64,000 bases of DNA from positions 21,368,806 to 21,432,805 of the forward strand of contig CM048848.1 in assembly GCA_026545225.1 (NCBI GenBank). The letters run 5' to 3'. The notes under the pieces were generated by a model. That model saw nothing but the letters and a program-made list of their open reading frames with translations. It was not told the origin of the DNA and did not search any database. The DNA is from Cornus controversa (taxonomy: Eukaryota; Streptophyta; Magnoliopsida; Cornales; Cornaceae). This document shows, one piece after another, positions 1 through 12,259 of the stretch. Positions within the stretch are counted from its first letter, which is position 1. Every line of letters starts with the position of its first letter. The translations under genes were made by a program, and so were the position numbers.

Positions 1-1085
1 AACAATGGAGGCCGAGCTTCCCGATCACTTCCGAGCACCGAATCGCGCATATGAATATACCATTGAACTCGTATCGATCTAAGCTACGTATTGGTACCAA
101 AATTATCCCCTCTCGCGGACTAAATCAAAAACGCCCAATTTCAAGTTTCGAAAATCTAAAATTTTAAACTCAATTTCCCGTCAATCTACCCAACGGTTCA
201 TAACAAAACTTTCAAGGATTGTTCTAGGAAGTAAGATCTACCTTTTAATCGGAACAAAATCCCTCAAAAATGATAAACACAGTAGACCCAAATTTCATGT
301 TCGTAGATATATACACCCGCCTATACAATCATATATACATGTATATACATATGCAAAAATATTCTAAAACAGTACCAAAACTCCAAAATCCTAATGTTTA
401 ATCCACAGAATTATTCTTAGCATGCAAAATTATTAATTTCATAATTAAATGCATACAAATTTCTAGCAACATATCTATACAATTAGCATAATTAATTCTC
501 ACAAAATTTATCAACAGAAAAAAAATATAATTATATACAAATTTTCAAAATAAACACAATCCTCAAACCTAGACTATGCATACGGATTCAAAGGGGAAGA
601 GAAGAATCAAACTTGCCTTTTTCCTGACGAATCAACTTGTTAACCCGATCGTCACTCCCTTCTCTCTTTCGTTTACTCGCTCTTAGTTCTGTGCGTAAAA
701 CAACGGCAACCCTAATTTCTTCTTCTTTTCTTTTCCTTTTTGTCTTAATTATTCTTTTATTGATTTTTCTAAAACTAATTAAAATCAAATTAATAATACT
801 AATAATAGCAATAAAATATTATTTCAACCCTAGGCCCATCATTTTAAACATAACCTTAGTCCACTCATACTAGCCCAAATTCCTCCCTAACCCAACCCAA
901 AACATTTAAATAAAATAACACACAATTAATACCAATTCACATAAAATGATAAAATGCATGTATAAAAGACAAGCAACTCACCTACAATGATAATTTATAT
1001 AAAAAACATATTTCACATAAATTAATAAAATAAAGTAATAATGTAAAGAGATTAAATTGACACCTAAATTTTTCGGGGTATTACA
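1..1085 (-). repeat. Long-LTR family fragment, start end at 1085
   Basis: The right edge reads ...CGGGGTATTACA, which on the minus strand is TGTAATACCCCG, the start shared by several long LTR-like repeats in this window (4888-7619, 13151, 15589, 44302-47920). A TCAAACTTGCC block near 607-618 matches the conserved donor-like motif of the other copies. The left part runs off the window. No credible gene: the short frames at 588-873 have low-complexity composition. Family placement (Ty3/gypsy-type LTR) is an inference from the ends. Confidence 0.4.
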
Positions 1086-1087
1086 AC

Positions 1088-1172
1088 CATGTACCCTGTC
1101 AGTGTGGTAGCTCAGCCCAGTGTCTGTCTACGCACCCGCCCACTCACACCCGTCCACAAGGGTTACTATACG
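1088..1172 (-). mobile_element. TRIM LTR fragment
   Basis: About 85 bp closely matches the distal third of the TRIM LTR seen complete at 11681-12254, including the run ending ACAAGGGTTACTA. It abuts the TACA end of the preceding repeat. The rest of the TRIM is absent. Confidence 0.7.
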
Positions 1173-1189
1173 AGTCTTTAAATTGCTCA

Positions 1190-3160
1190 ACAGCCACGGC
1201 CTTAATCCCTAGCAAGTCAGCATTTGGCCTGGCCATTTCTTCCTATTCATGGTGGAGTTGGGAGTTGAGGACATCAATCTCTCTTACATAAGAAGCATGA
1301 GAGGAGCACAATGAATCCACCTCAGTGTTCGGCATTGTGCGCTCAGTGTCGAAAGAGGTCCTCTGCCTCTCAAGTTCAGCTTCCGTCCACAAGAGGCGGT
1401 TAGAGATAGATTGGACGAACGTCATGCCATGTTAACAAATTGAAGTATGCATAAGTGTATGGTATGAAATGTGGTACCAATAAAATTAAGGAAGAAAAGG
1501 AACAAACCTTGGCCAAGTTGGCCATAAGATGTCTAGTAGACACATTGGCCCCAAGCGTATCTACCCGCTCAAGGTCATTCTAAAGAACAAATTATCTGGC
1601 CCTGGCAATGGCGTACCTTGGGTCAAACAATATAAACTTTATTTTGGCGGCAAACGAGAAAGATACTTGGAAGTTGTTGCTGCTGCCAAACAGTTGGGTT
1701 GTCGGCACTATAATGCTCCTAGCGGTAAGGGTGGTGGCATAAGGGGAGTTTCCAATAGAAGGGGGAAATGGCAGAACCCTGGGTTTGAGAACTGCAGGCC
1801 TTTGTGGCCTTTTTTGAGCAGAGGGGGAAGAGTTTGACGCAACACCTTTACCCTTCGCCTAGGCAAGTACATCCCTGTCAACCCTCCTTCGAGAAGACAC
1901 AACACATTTTTACTACTCTCAAAAATGAAAGGAGGAGGTGCAGAAGGAAAAAAGATATACTCCGACTGTCTACAGCGACACAGGAAGTGTAGCCTACCGT
2001 GGCCAGTCCCACATCCGAGGTCAGCACCAGGGCGTCCCTCATAGGATGGTTATAAGCCTTCTTTAGCCTATCTTCTTCCTCCTCATCTACAGGTGGCTCA
2101 GGCCTCATAGTTGGATTTCGAAACAAATACTTATGCATGTGCAAAATAAAAGAAAAGGGAACGTAAATGTGGAAAAGGAAGACAAAGGGGTGTTTACCAG
2201 AAATGTCCCTGTCAGTCCATATACAGGGAGTGATGTAAGGAGGAAGCTCTCAATGCCCGGAGACAAAAAAAGAACCATTCTTTCCACTATTTGATTTGCG
2301 CGCCATTATCAATAAGCATCAAGCCCTTAGGAGGGTTTTTTCCACTCGCTCGGTAGTGGAGGTGGCGCCAGTCAGCATTCTTCATAATAGTGTAGTAGGA
2401 AAGAAATTCATTTATGGATAGAGATGGTCTATTGCCACAAGACTTCTAGAGGATAAGGGAAGCCATAATTATGCACCAAGAATTTTGCGTGAGCTAGGAG
2501 GAGAGAAGGTTAATGGCCTGGAGTAACTCATTTTACAAACTTCGGGATCGAAAATTGGAGGCCGCAAGTAAAAGCGTCCTCATAGAAATAGGTCTCCCCA
2601 TTAGAAATAGAGAAAGCCCTTTCTATGTTGGTGGGGGCTCTAGCGGAGATCCGGCCGGGAAATAATAACAGGGCGCCAGCTCTTCTACTTCCGAGGAAGT
2701 TATAGTAGATGCGAAGCCCTAGCACTCTGAATAATCTTCTATGAAGAAGTAAAGAAATTGGAGGGCTTCATGTTAGGGAGAGTAGGGAGCAAAGGGCTCT
2801 GGGTCTGTCATATAGAAATTGTGTAAAGGAAGTAAAGGCAGCGAAAGAGGGATGAGGTGATAGAATCTTGCATGCAAAGGCTGATAGTTAATGGTGTGCA
2901 TACAAATGAGGAAAGCTAAAGGCTTATATAGGCATAGGCTAGTAGGCAACATTTAAATTACAACATTCATTTAAGCAAATAGCTAAATGTAAACGGTTAC
3001 AACACAACTTAGGAAATACACAAGAAAGAGTAGCAGACCAGCCAAGGAGGGGAAGATTAGTCCTTAAAAAACTAGCCAAGGCCGATCCATAAAGGCTGGC
3101 CAAGGAGGCCGACCAAGGCCAGCTAGGGAGGTTGGCCAAGGCCAGTCCCCAAGGTTGCCT
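1190..3160 (-). mobile_element. Decayed gypsy-type transposon coding relic
   Basis: Minus-strand reading gives pieces resembling the plant 'putative gypsy type transposon' domain family (PF04195-like). One piece lies around 2528-2725, with a hydrophobic, proline-containing segment, and more weakly similar sequence extends toward about 2150. At the downstream end (1243-1425) there is a charged, coiled-coil-like stretch, a common C-terminal part of these proteins. It is broken, with many breaks. At 3040-3160 there is a short degenerate repeat based on GGCCAAGGCC, about 20 bp per unit and five or six units. Family assignment rests on recalled domain features only. Confidence 0.45.
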
Positions 3161-3169
3161 GTATGCAGT

Positions 3170-4337
3170 TTTTAATACTCATTTTAACTCTACACTCACC
3201 TATCTTTAAGCAAAGAGAAATTTGAAAAAGAACAAGGCAAAAAGATCAAACAAGTTTAATATATTATTGCTTCAAACAACTATAAAGGTGATCATAACCT
3301 TTAAAAGGTCTGAGGTAAAGATTCTACAAGTTCTAACAGGGTCGAGTCAAAGATCCGTTTCCACTACGGGCTAATCAAAATGTTTCTAAGGTCCGACAAG
3401 CAACCCTCATGAACAAGAGGCATCTGATGGGGTATTTGACTCCAATTATAAGACAGGTGACCTGGGTTATGGTGATTCGTATGATGTGGATGAGAGATGA
3501 ACTTTGACCAGGACTCTTCTATCTCTAGGTAAGATTGGGGAACTGAAGGGCCAGTCTTCTACTAGTATGCGTTCACATCTGACTCCTATAAAGACAAGAA
3601 TGATCCATATTTCAGGTATGAAATTAATACCCTTTGAGTACCTTTACAGCTTCAAAAGTCTTTTTGATATCTGACTTGAGCATTGATGTGTAATCAATCG
3701 GCACCACGCTAGTGTCTTTCTAGTTACCCCTTGTTCGTCTTTTTACAAGTTGGCGTTTGACCTAAATTGGAAATGCATTTGTGCTTCATCAAATTCTATT
3801 TATATTTTTCATCTTTGCAACTAAGTCTCTCACTCTCTTTAATTTGTTCTTTATTACTACTAACTCTCTACTAATCACATACTAACATTTTCGCTTACCA
3901 ACTTATCTTTTAAGTCCCTCAATTATTCACATATAAAAATTTTCAAGACTTGTGAGAGTCGTCAGGGTCATCCGACCCTTACCGGGTCCCACACCCGAAC
4001 TCAAAACTTTTGAAAATGTCTTATCACACACAAAACACATACTTAAACCAATTTCTCATGCTTTATTATAATTAAGACAATATTAATTGTAATTAAAAAA
4101 AAAAATTAAGGCTTTTCAATATATATCACTATTATGAAACATCTTCATCACTACCGGATAATGCCAAATTAACATATTTACGATGATTAATGGTAACAAT
4201 TCAACACTAGATGCTTAATATATACAAGCAATACAAAGAGTACTATGGATATATAAATACTCTAAAATTGGTTATATTGATTCAATAAACCATTAATTAA
4301 TGTACACCTTAGGATCTAAATTTGTATTTGAAGATTA
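3170..4337. other. Intergenic, no gene seen
   Basis: AT-rich sequence with no coherent coding signal. A GTCGTCAGGGTCATCCGACCC block near 3958-3980 looks like transposon-derived sequence but I cannot assign it. Confidence 0.4.
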
Positions 4338-4342
4338 ATGAG

Positions 4343-4892
4343 TGTGGTGACCTATGTGGGCAGGTGTGATGTGGGCGGGCGCGAGAGGCACTGGGTAACT
4401 ACCACACTGGCAGGCTACATAGTGCTCAAGGTGTGGAGAAGGGGATGTGTTTATATATAGTGTGTTCTCTATAAATAGTATGAGACATTTTGGGGTAAAA
4501 TCTAAGAGCAAAATCGTGCAAGTTTTGATCCAAAGCGGACAATATCATACCATGTGGTCGAGTAAGCTGTTATAAATGGTATCAGAGTCGGACACAGCCA
4601 GAAGTGTGCCGACGGGAACGTCGGGCCTCCTAGGGGGTGGATTGTGGTTACCCTTGTGGGAGGGTGTAATGTGGGCTAGTGCGAGAGACACTAGGCGAGC
4701 TACCACACTGGCAAGCTACATGGTGCTCAATCCCACATCGCCTGGGTGTGGAGAAGGAGATGTGCTTATATGTAGTGTATTCTCTCCAAATGGTATGAGG
4801 CCTTTCGGGATAAAACTCAAGAGCAAAACCGTGCGGGCTTTGACCCAAATGAATAATATCATACTCTGTGGTGGAGCGGGGAGAAACTGTCA
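4343..4892 (+). mobile_element. TRIM retrotransposon, diverged copy
   Basis: Two LTRs of about 230-250 bp (4343 to about 4574, and 4643 to about 4890) flank a short internal segment. The tRNA-Met-type primer site TGGTATCAGAG begins at 4577 and a purine-rich CTAGGGGGTGGAT tract precedes the second LTR. No coding capacity. The LTRs differ from each other and from the 11.7 and 13.5 kb copies by many substitutions, so this is the oldest of the complete copies. Confidence 0.8.
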
Positions 4893-5660
4893 CACCCTGA
4901 ATTTTTTAAGGGAAATCTGGGATGTGAAAAACAAATAAAATAAAATTAAAATAAAAATAAGAAAGCAAAAGAACTCTAAAGTTCCAAACAATCCTTTAAA
5001 TACATAGAACTCTAAAGTTTCAAACAGTCCTTTAAATACATAGAATCCTGTACAACATTCTATTATATTGGAAGGAAATATTAAATATATTTCTTCCATG
5101 CAAATCCTCAAATTAATACAATCTCTCAAATACTGGACAGTAAATAAATTCTAATGGTCCCACACTGCTACTTCTTTAACCGATACTATCAAGTCCCGTA
5201 ATTGTCTCCGTGTCAGCGTTCTAACCTGCAAAGTCTAGAAGGGGGTGAGTTCGAAACTCAACAAGGATATGCTAAACAATCTTTCATTGGTTAAGCAAAT
5301 TGACTTTTGCGTCATAGTTTCAAAATAATTTAAATAAATATATTTCAACAAATAAAACATTTAACAATTCACAATTTCATTAATATAGCATTTAACATTT
5401 TCTAAATTTAAACACACAAAGATATATCCGCAAGCATACGTAAACATCCACAGTTCATGCACATAAAATTACACAGTTTAAAGTACAGAAAAACATGAAT
5501 AATTACACATGTACACATAAAATAACACTAAAACAAATCCAAGCATCAACATAAATGTACAAATTTATCAATCAGGCCAGTTATATTCAACACCCACAAT
5601 TCAAATAAATTATAATATGACTTAAATAAAGCAATTTAACAGTCAACACATTCACATTCA

Positions 5661-5665
<5 letters not shown>

Positions 5666-5722
<57 letters not shown>
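5666..5722. repeat. (TA)n(CA)n microsatellite
   Basis: Uninterrupted TA dinucleotides for about 40 bp, followed by CA dinucleotides. Confidence 0.95.
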
Positions 5723-6060
5723 TCTATGCACATTTGTATTTTAATAAATACATACTCATCAATTCATATACTTTATACGAAAATATAACGTATAATTAAT
5801 CAAAGAAAATAGCAAGTATCAACTTGTCTCAATTTTTTATCCGAAAATCCGTACTGTCTCAATTCTAATGCTTCAGTCCACAGTTTAGGCCCAATGTCTA
5901 TTGACCAAGCCCAATTCATTTATACAAGCCCAATTATATACAATGATCCCAAATACATAAACCAAGTCCAGCTCACATAGTAAACCAAGACTAATTCATA
6001 GCTGCCAAGACTATCAACATGTTGGATCAAACAGCCCAAACTAATTAATTTCTGAAACCA

Positions 6061-6654
6061 ACCCCAATTAGGGATGGCAATTTGCCCCGCCCCGTCGGGT
6101 ACCCGCCCCGCTCCGCCCCGTTTAAAACCCGTTTACGGAACCGTTTAAGGAAACAGGGTGGGGATGGGGTTAAAGAAAATAACCCGCGTTTAAACGGGGC
6201 GGGGACGGGGGTAAGACCCTACCCCGACGGGTACCCGCCCCGTTTAAGTATATATATATTTATACTTTTATATATATAATATATAGAGAAAATATTAATA
6301 ATGTATAAAGAAAATATTAATATTATATATATCATACAACTATACAAGTTTATTATATATTACTCAATATTATCCATTGTGTTACAAGTTCTTAAATGTG
6401 TGTTTTTGGTGTATATGTATCAAAATATCATATTTATTACTATAAAAAATTTTGCATTAAAAAAAAAATGTATAAACGGGGCGGGGCGGGGTAAGTTAAA
6501 CGGTTATGGGAATAGGGAAGTCAAAACCCGCCCCGCCCCGCCCCGTTTATACACGGTTGCGGGGCGGGGACGGGGTGAGGAAAGTTAAACGGTTTTGGTT
6601 ATGGGGAAGGCAAAACCCGCCCCGCCCTGCCCCGTTGCCATCCCTAACCCCAAT
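6061..6654. mobile_element. hAT-type MITE with 8-bp TSD
   Basis: The element spans 6069-6646 (578 bp) with terminal inverted repeats TAGGGATGGCAA / TTGCCATCCCTA and a perfect 8-bp target duplication ACCCCAAT at 6061-6068 and 6647-6654. Both ends are packed with CCCCGCCCCG / CGGGGCGGGG motifs, making GC-rich shoulders around an AT-rich core. It has no transposase. Small open frames inside (for example 6301-6588) are not genes. The 8-bp duplication and TIR place it in the hAT superfamily. It is nested in the LTR at 4888-7619. Confidence 0.93.
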
Positions 6655-7624
6655 ACCCAGCACTTTCAACTTCATCATCATTCACCAAAACGTGCTCTCT
6701 AAACAATCAGCAGTAAGCTTAGGCACACTCATGCATCACACTGCCACACCTAAAATCCATTGCAACACCAAGCTCAAAGCAAACTCAACCTTCAAACCCA
6801 CAACATAGCAGCCCACGACAGCCGCAAACTCAAGCCTTGGCCATACAACAGCCAGCCCGTAACCACAACCACAGCCGCTGACCACTCTCTTCCGCACCAC
6901 CGCAGCAAGACGCAGCCATGAAACCAGACAAGCTCCACTGACGGGCACCACACGACCAGTCGTAAACCACTATGGATAGACCCATCAGCCTATCTAAACC
7001 GTCAACCTATCTTTCGAACCCATGCAAGACGTACCAATCAGACCCATTGCCGAAACCCACTTCCGGCCACCACCCGCTGCCATGGGCAGCCCACCATGGC
7101 AGCTGAACCTCCATCCTCTCTCTTCCCTCTCGGTTTCTCTCTCTAGTTCTTTCTCTCTCTAGGACTCTCTGTCTCTCTAAGACTCTCTCTCTAAAATCCT
7201 TCCGGCAAAAAATAATAATAATAAATAAAATACTATTTTGTTGCTTTCGGGATTGAAACTCAAGACCTTATTGCAGCTTATGAACACCTCCATCTATTCT
7301 CTAACTTAAGAACACCTCCATCTATATTATTACATTCCTGTGTTCATCTTTCGATCCATAATTAATAAAAATGTTATTATTATTCTCTTACCTACATACA
7401 TGTGTGACACGACAGTCTCCTCTAATTCAACTATTCCAAATTTCATATTCAAAATTTTCTTAATCTAATTATGTGAATAAAATTTCTATATCAAAAAAGA
7501 GATCACATAATTTGCACCAAAGAATAATAAAAAAAAACTTTATAATCTAATCCAAACTCAATAATTTAACTCAAACTCAAACTCAAATTTAAATAACCTT
7601 AAAATTACGAGATATTACAATGAG

Positions 7625-8176
7625 TAGATGTACAAATCTGTAAACATACAGCTACCTTTAGTTAAGGCAATGTGACATGCACCTTAATTTATCCATACCT
7701 TCTGTATCATAAGTATGTCTCTGTTTATTATATTTATTATACACATGAGAACAAGTGATTCACAAGTTCAATAATAACATTAAATAAATGGACATGAAAC
7801 ACATTGCGTAATAATTATTTGAATATAAAAGAAAATATTGAAATATACAAGTGTTAGAGGAAGTTGAATTCACTGACAAATAATTATAAAGAAAGAGAAA
7901 ATAAAAATTAAGAAAGAAATAAAGAGGGAATCATTGGTTTTCGACGGCAACCATGTTATTGGCAACAATAGATGTACTAAAACTGATTTTTTTTCTAAGT
8001 AACATCAAATTAAATAACAGATATAATCAATTTCACAAATAGTAGAGGAGAAAAAATAAATTAATTAAGACCTACAATGAGATTAATTTTCAGAACTTCT
8101 TACTATTATTAGAAGAACATTATAAAATAACTAACCTCTGTTGTATGAAGATTACATAACGATGAGGATGAAATCA
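7625..8176. other. 3' flank of the NLR gene
   Basis: AT-rich sequence downstream of the minus-strand NLR. No other gene is seen. Confidence 0.5.
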
Positions 8177-11005
8177 TTAATTAACATCATCAAGCTCAAG
8201 GATCTGATCAACATTAACATGATTAATATCTAGATCTGTTGCCTCCGGGATCAAATCAGCACGATCCAGATCTGTTGCCTCGGGGATCAAATCAGCACGA
8301 TGTATATGGATCTTAAGCCCATCATTTCCCATGATCTGTTGCCTTTCTTGAATATGCTTGACAGAGTTTTCAGCAGAGCGTCTACAGTATCGTAGCTCGA
8401 TCATCTCAAGTGTAGGTATGTCCCCTAAACCAGATGGGATCTCCTCTAGTTCTTGACAATCGTCCAATACAAAAGTCTGAAGGATGGGGAAGTGATCGCT
8501 ACAGGTATTCCACTGCTTAATATCTAGGCGTTGAAACTTCAAGAATCTAAGTTTGCGAAACTCCCCATCACATGTGTCCCACTTTCGTCCCTCGAAGGAC
8601 TTATATGATAATCTGAGAACTTCAAGGTTGGGTAACCTTCCAATGGTGGAAATATTATCCCAACGTAGATGGAAATTTGATAAAGTTAGGCTTTTGAGAT
8701 TTGAAGGAAACTCACCAAGAGGGGACAACCACATTGTGTTCTGGAAGCAATCTATATTCAATGTTTCAAGGTGAATCAGAAAGTCCAATTTTGGAAGTCT
8801 ATGACTTAAAATGAAACATTTTAGTTTTCTTAGATTGGGGAAACATTTCAATATCCCATCACTTGACCAACGTTCACCATATTGATCCTCCTTAGAAAGA
8901 CTTAATTTGCCTAATGTTTGTAAGTTTTCCAGAACGAATGGACAATCATCTAATGGAACACCGGTGATTTCAATCATCCGCTTAGTGTAAAGATGTCTTA
9001 ACTTCACCATCTTCCGGATATCATCCGAGAAAAGTAACCTACCTTTTGGTCCTTCGATAAGTAGGGTTTCTAGATTCCGAAGGTTGTAAATTGGCAGCTG
9101 GAAATCCTCATGGTGTCCGACATGAAGTGCTAAATACCTCAATAGATAAAGTTGAGTTATTGCCACAGGAAAGAAGACGATTTGGACAGATGATAAATTT
9201 AGAACCCTAAGAAGTTTGAAGGCTCGACAAATGAATGACACATCCTTCTTAGGTAGGTCATAAAAGGAATGACCAATGGACAAGAAAGAGCGTACACATA
9301 ACTTATACCGCTTTAAAGAAGTGCGATTTAGGTCAGAATGGAGGGATATGCGACGCTGTGTATATATGATATGTTTTGAAGAAAAAGAAGGAGTATGTTC
9401 ATACCCAGAAATGTGATGAAGAAAATTCTCCATATGAGCTTTTCTCAAGCATAAATCATGCAAAAGATCATGGACACGACATGCTTTGACTCCCCCATTA
9501 GACCTTCTCTTGGAAACAATTACTAGACTTCTATCGATTAAATCGATCAAGTAATCCTTAGCTGCATCCTCCAAACTATTTTGCTCATTTTTTCGTATAA
9601 AACCCTCAGCCACCCATAACCAGATCAACTTCTTCACAGGGATTTCATAGTCTTCAGGAAATACTCCGAAATAGAGAAAGCATGGTTTCAAGTGATGAGG
9701 CAAGTGGTTGTAACTCAGTGCTAGTGTTTCCATGTATTTATTTGGATCACTAGCAATGTATGAACTTACACTTTCAGCGACATGCTTCCACCAATCTTGT
9801 GTCTTCTCTTTTTTCGCAAGAAGTCCAGATACTACGACAATTGCAAGCGGTAGTCCTTGACATTTTTTGGCAATTAACTTTCCAATTTCAACCAAATCAC
9901 GAGGGCAGCTTTCTTTTCCAAAAGCCTTTCTTTGCAATAGATCCCAACTTTCATCTTCGTTTAAAAATCGCAAATGGTGAGGCTTACCATGCAAAGCCAC
10001 ATCTAAAAGTCGACTAGTGAACATGATTTTACTTCCATTGTTGTCATTTGGAAAGTATCTTTTCAATTCATCCCAGGCCTTTATATTCCATATGTCATCC
10101 ATGACAATGAGATATCGTTTTCCCTTCAAGCGTTTGTATAGCTTTTCGCCAAGCTTTTCATCTCTCATTTTACAAATTTCATCTCGATCTAACCGGAAAG
10201 CAGAAGATAAAATGTCAACCAACAAATCCCTCCTTCGGTATACTTGAGAGACATAGGTCCATCCACGAATATAGAAGTGATATTCGATGAATGGATCATT
10301 GTACACTTTCTTGGCTAAAGTTGTTTTACCTAATCCAGGCATACCGATGATCTTGATAACTTTTAGTTGCTTTTCATGTTCTTCAGTAAGCAGCTCAATT
10401 ATAGTTGTTTTCTCATCATCAAAACCCACCAAAGTTTCTTCCTCTACTACGGGGCTGGTGGCTTTTGAGGAAGCTGCATGAGAGGAGTTCCCAAACTGCA
10501 TGTCTCTGATGCCATAGAGGTCCTTTTCATGAATCTCCATCACATTTTTCTTGATAGACTTAAACTCTTCCATGATATAGGCAAAGCGACGATGAATTTT
10601 CATAGCCTCGTACTTTTCTTTGAGACAGCTAATGTCTTGAGAGAAAAATGTAATCGCTGCTTTTAAGACTTTCAGAAACCTTTTATGAACATGAGTGGGA
10701 AACATATTCAAATTTATGACTTCTTTCTGCCTGAGAGCAATGCATATGATAGGATCGATGACATCTTCCACCTTGTAGGTCGCATCTCTTATTTATGCCA
10801 CAAGAGTTTTCAGCTTCGGATGCTCATCATGTTTCTCCCTCGAGTCCTCGAGAAACATTTTCAAGAATTGCAGCTCCTCATGAAGCGCTTTGATTTGATC
10901 CTTCTCTATGAGCTTGTCCTCATATATCTTGAGAATCAATTCATTGTCGCAGTTCATTAGCTGTATCAAGTTCTCCAGGAGAAAATCGACAGCAATGTCT
11001 GTCAT
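8177..11005 (-). CDS. CC-NBS-LRR resistance protein, one in-frame stop
   Basis: Intracellular immune receptor of the RPP13/R1-like CC-NLR type. Reading starts at ATG 11003-11005 and stays in one frame to 8177, 942 codons, with a single interrupting TAA at 10793-10795 (codon 71). The remaining open frame from ATG 10771 encodes 864 residues. In that numbering: the CC-domain EDVID-like motif is at the very start (MEDVID), P-loop GMPGLGKT 143-150, RNBS-A around 165-177, kinase-2 LIVMDD 221-226, RNBS-B around 246-254, GLPL 306-309, RNBS-D around 362-372 and VHD (the MHD position) 433-435. Leucine-rich repeats run from about 460 to 800. The tail carries a 12-residue duplication, RADLIPEATDLD twice (8229-8310). 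All NB motifs are intact. Because the stop lies just before the EDVID motif, translation from Met-79 would lack most of the CC helices. It may be a recent pseudogene, a sequencing error, or a gene with an N-terminal intron hiding the stop. Confidence 0.9.
8229..8310 (-). repeat. 36-bp tandem duplication in NLR tail
   Basis: A 36-bp unit occurs twice in a row within the last codons of the NLR, keeping the frame and giving two copies of RADLIPEATDLD. Only one base or so differs between the units, so the duplication is recent. Confidence 0.9.
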
Positions 11006-11680
11006 CTTTCTCTCTCCCTTTCTAACTCCTCTTAAATTTTTAGCAAGCTGTTAATTATTAACATAGCATTTTATCAGAAGCTGGTAATCAAACTATTGAT
11101 TAATTAAACATACCATGCAACTGTAGTGAGTAGAAAAAATAATGATACTCCGGTTAATATTTCACAGCTGGCAACCATAACTTGTTGGGTATCTAATACA
11201 GATTCTTTAATGATTATTTAATATAAAATTTATGTTAATTATGATCTCGATTTGTCAACTTTGGAGGCCGGCCATGAACAATCCAGATTATAATATTATT
11301 AGATTAAAATAGCAATGCTTCAACATAAATTAAAGGTAACGTGCTTACCTACCCAAAAAAAAAAAACACACACACACTTGATTCATGATGATTAATCTGA
11401 CCATGCAACTGCATAGAGTAGAAGAAATGGTAGGTTAACACTGCACAACTGGTACCGATGACTTAGGACATAAGAATGGTGTCTCTCCACTTCAGGACGG
11501 GTAAGTCATCAAATTGTCTTGGAAACTACTGATTTTAAGACAATTTGAATTTTAAACTTGATACTTTCCAAATCACCAAACCAAATGAACTTACCACTTG
11601 AATCAACCCTTAAGGTTATTAGTGGCTCCTTTTTGGTATGACTTTTGATACTAGTTTTTCCACCAGTTTTTCATGGACTT
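11006..11680. other. NLR upstream region
   Basis: Putative promoter and 5' UTR of the minus-strand NLR. AT-rich with an A-run plus CA tract at 11357-11380. No other gene is seen. Confidence 0.4.
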
Positions 11681-12259
11681 TGTAATACCCCGCTCCAACA
11701 CATGGTATGATATTGTCCGCTTTGGGCCTGAGCCCGCACGATTTTGCTCTTGGGTTTTACCCCAAAAGACCTCATACCATTTGAAGAGAACATACTACAT
11801 ATAAGCACATCCCCTTTTCCGCACCCAGGCGATGTGGGATTGAGCACCTTGTACCCTATCAGTGTGGTAGCTCAGTCCAGTGTCTGTCTTCGCACCCGCC
11901 CACTCACACCCGTCCACAAGGGTTACTACAATCCACCCCCCTACGAGGCCCGACGTCCCAGTCGGCACACTTACTTTCGGCTGGGTTCAGGCTCTGATAC
12001 CAACTGTAATACCCCGCTCCAACACATGGTATGATATTGTCCGCTTTGGGCCTGAGCCCGCACGGTTTTGCTATTGGGTTTTACCCCAAAAGGCCTCATA
12101 CCATTTGAAGAGAACATACTACATATAAGCACATCCCCTTTTTCACACCCAGGCGATGTGGGATTGAGCACCTTGTACCCTGTCAGTGTGATAGCTCAGC
12201 CCAGTGTCTATCTTCGCACCCGCCCACTCACACCCGTCCACAAGGGTTACTACAGACTT
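11676..12259 (-). mobile_element. Intact TRIM, TSD GACTT
   Basis: The element is 11681-12254 (574 bp), flanked by the perfect 5-bp duplication GACTT (11676-11680 and 12255-12259). Two 250-bp LTRs (11681-11930 and 12005-12254, TG...CA) flank a 74-bp internal part. On the minus strand the primer site TTGGTATCAGAGCC directly follows the first LTR (plus 11990-12004) and a purine tract AGGGGGGTGGAT precedes the second (11931-11942). The LTRs differ at roughly ten positions (about 4%), suggesting an insertion on the order of two million years ago at usual plant rates. It encodes no protein. Confidence 0.95.

Larger units (their letters stand above)
4888..7619 (-). mobile_element. Long solo LTR, Ty3/gypsy-type
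   Basis: The ends are TGTCACACCCTGAATTTT and ...AAAATTACGAGATATTACA, i.e. TG...CA termini, reading TGTAATATCTCG from the right on the minus strand. Two internal landmarks are shared with the 44302-47920 LTR: CTGCAAAGTCTAGAAGGGGG near 5227 and ATCAACTTGTCTC near 5818. No internal protein domain was found. It contains the TA/CA microsatellite at 5666-5722 and the nested hAT MITE at 6069-6646. The assignment to long-LTR chromovirus-like elements is inference. Confidence 0.5.
4338..7624. mobile_element. TRIM plus long LTR flanked by ATGAG
   Basis: The 5-bp direct repeat ATGAG lies at 4338-4342, just before the TRIM start (TGTGG...), and at 7620-7624, just after the far end of the adjoining long LTR (...ATTACA). 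The two elements abut at about 4888. Either the TRIM inserted exactly into the left target duplication of an older solo LTR, or the pair is a chimera that arose by recombination. Confidence 0.5.

Noticed and set aside
1529-1837. A 102-residue plus-strand frame
   Set aside because: It lies antisense to the decayed gypsy-type coding relic and has no recognisable domain.
8553-10960. Open frames on the plus strand opposite the NLR
   Set aside because: They overlap the long minus-strand NLR completely, show no family motifs and are antisense shadows.
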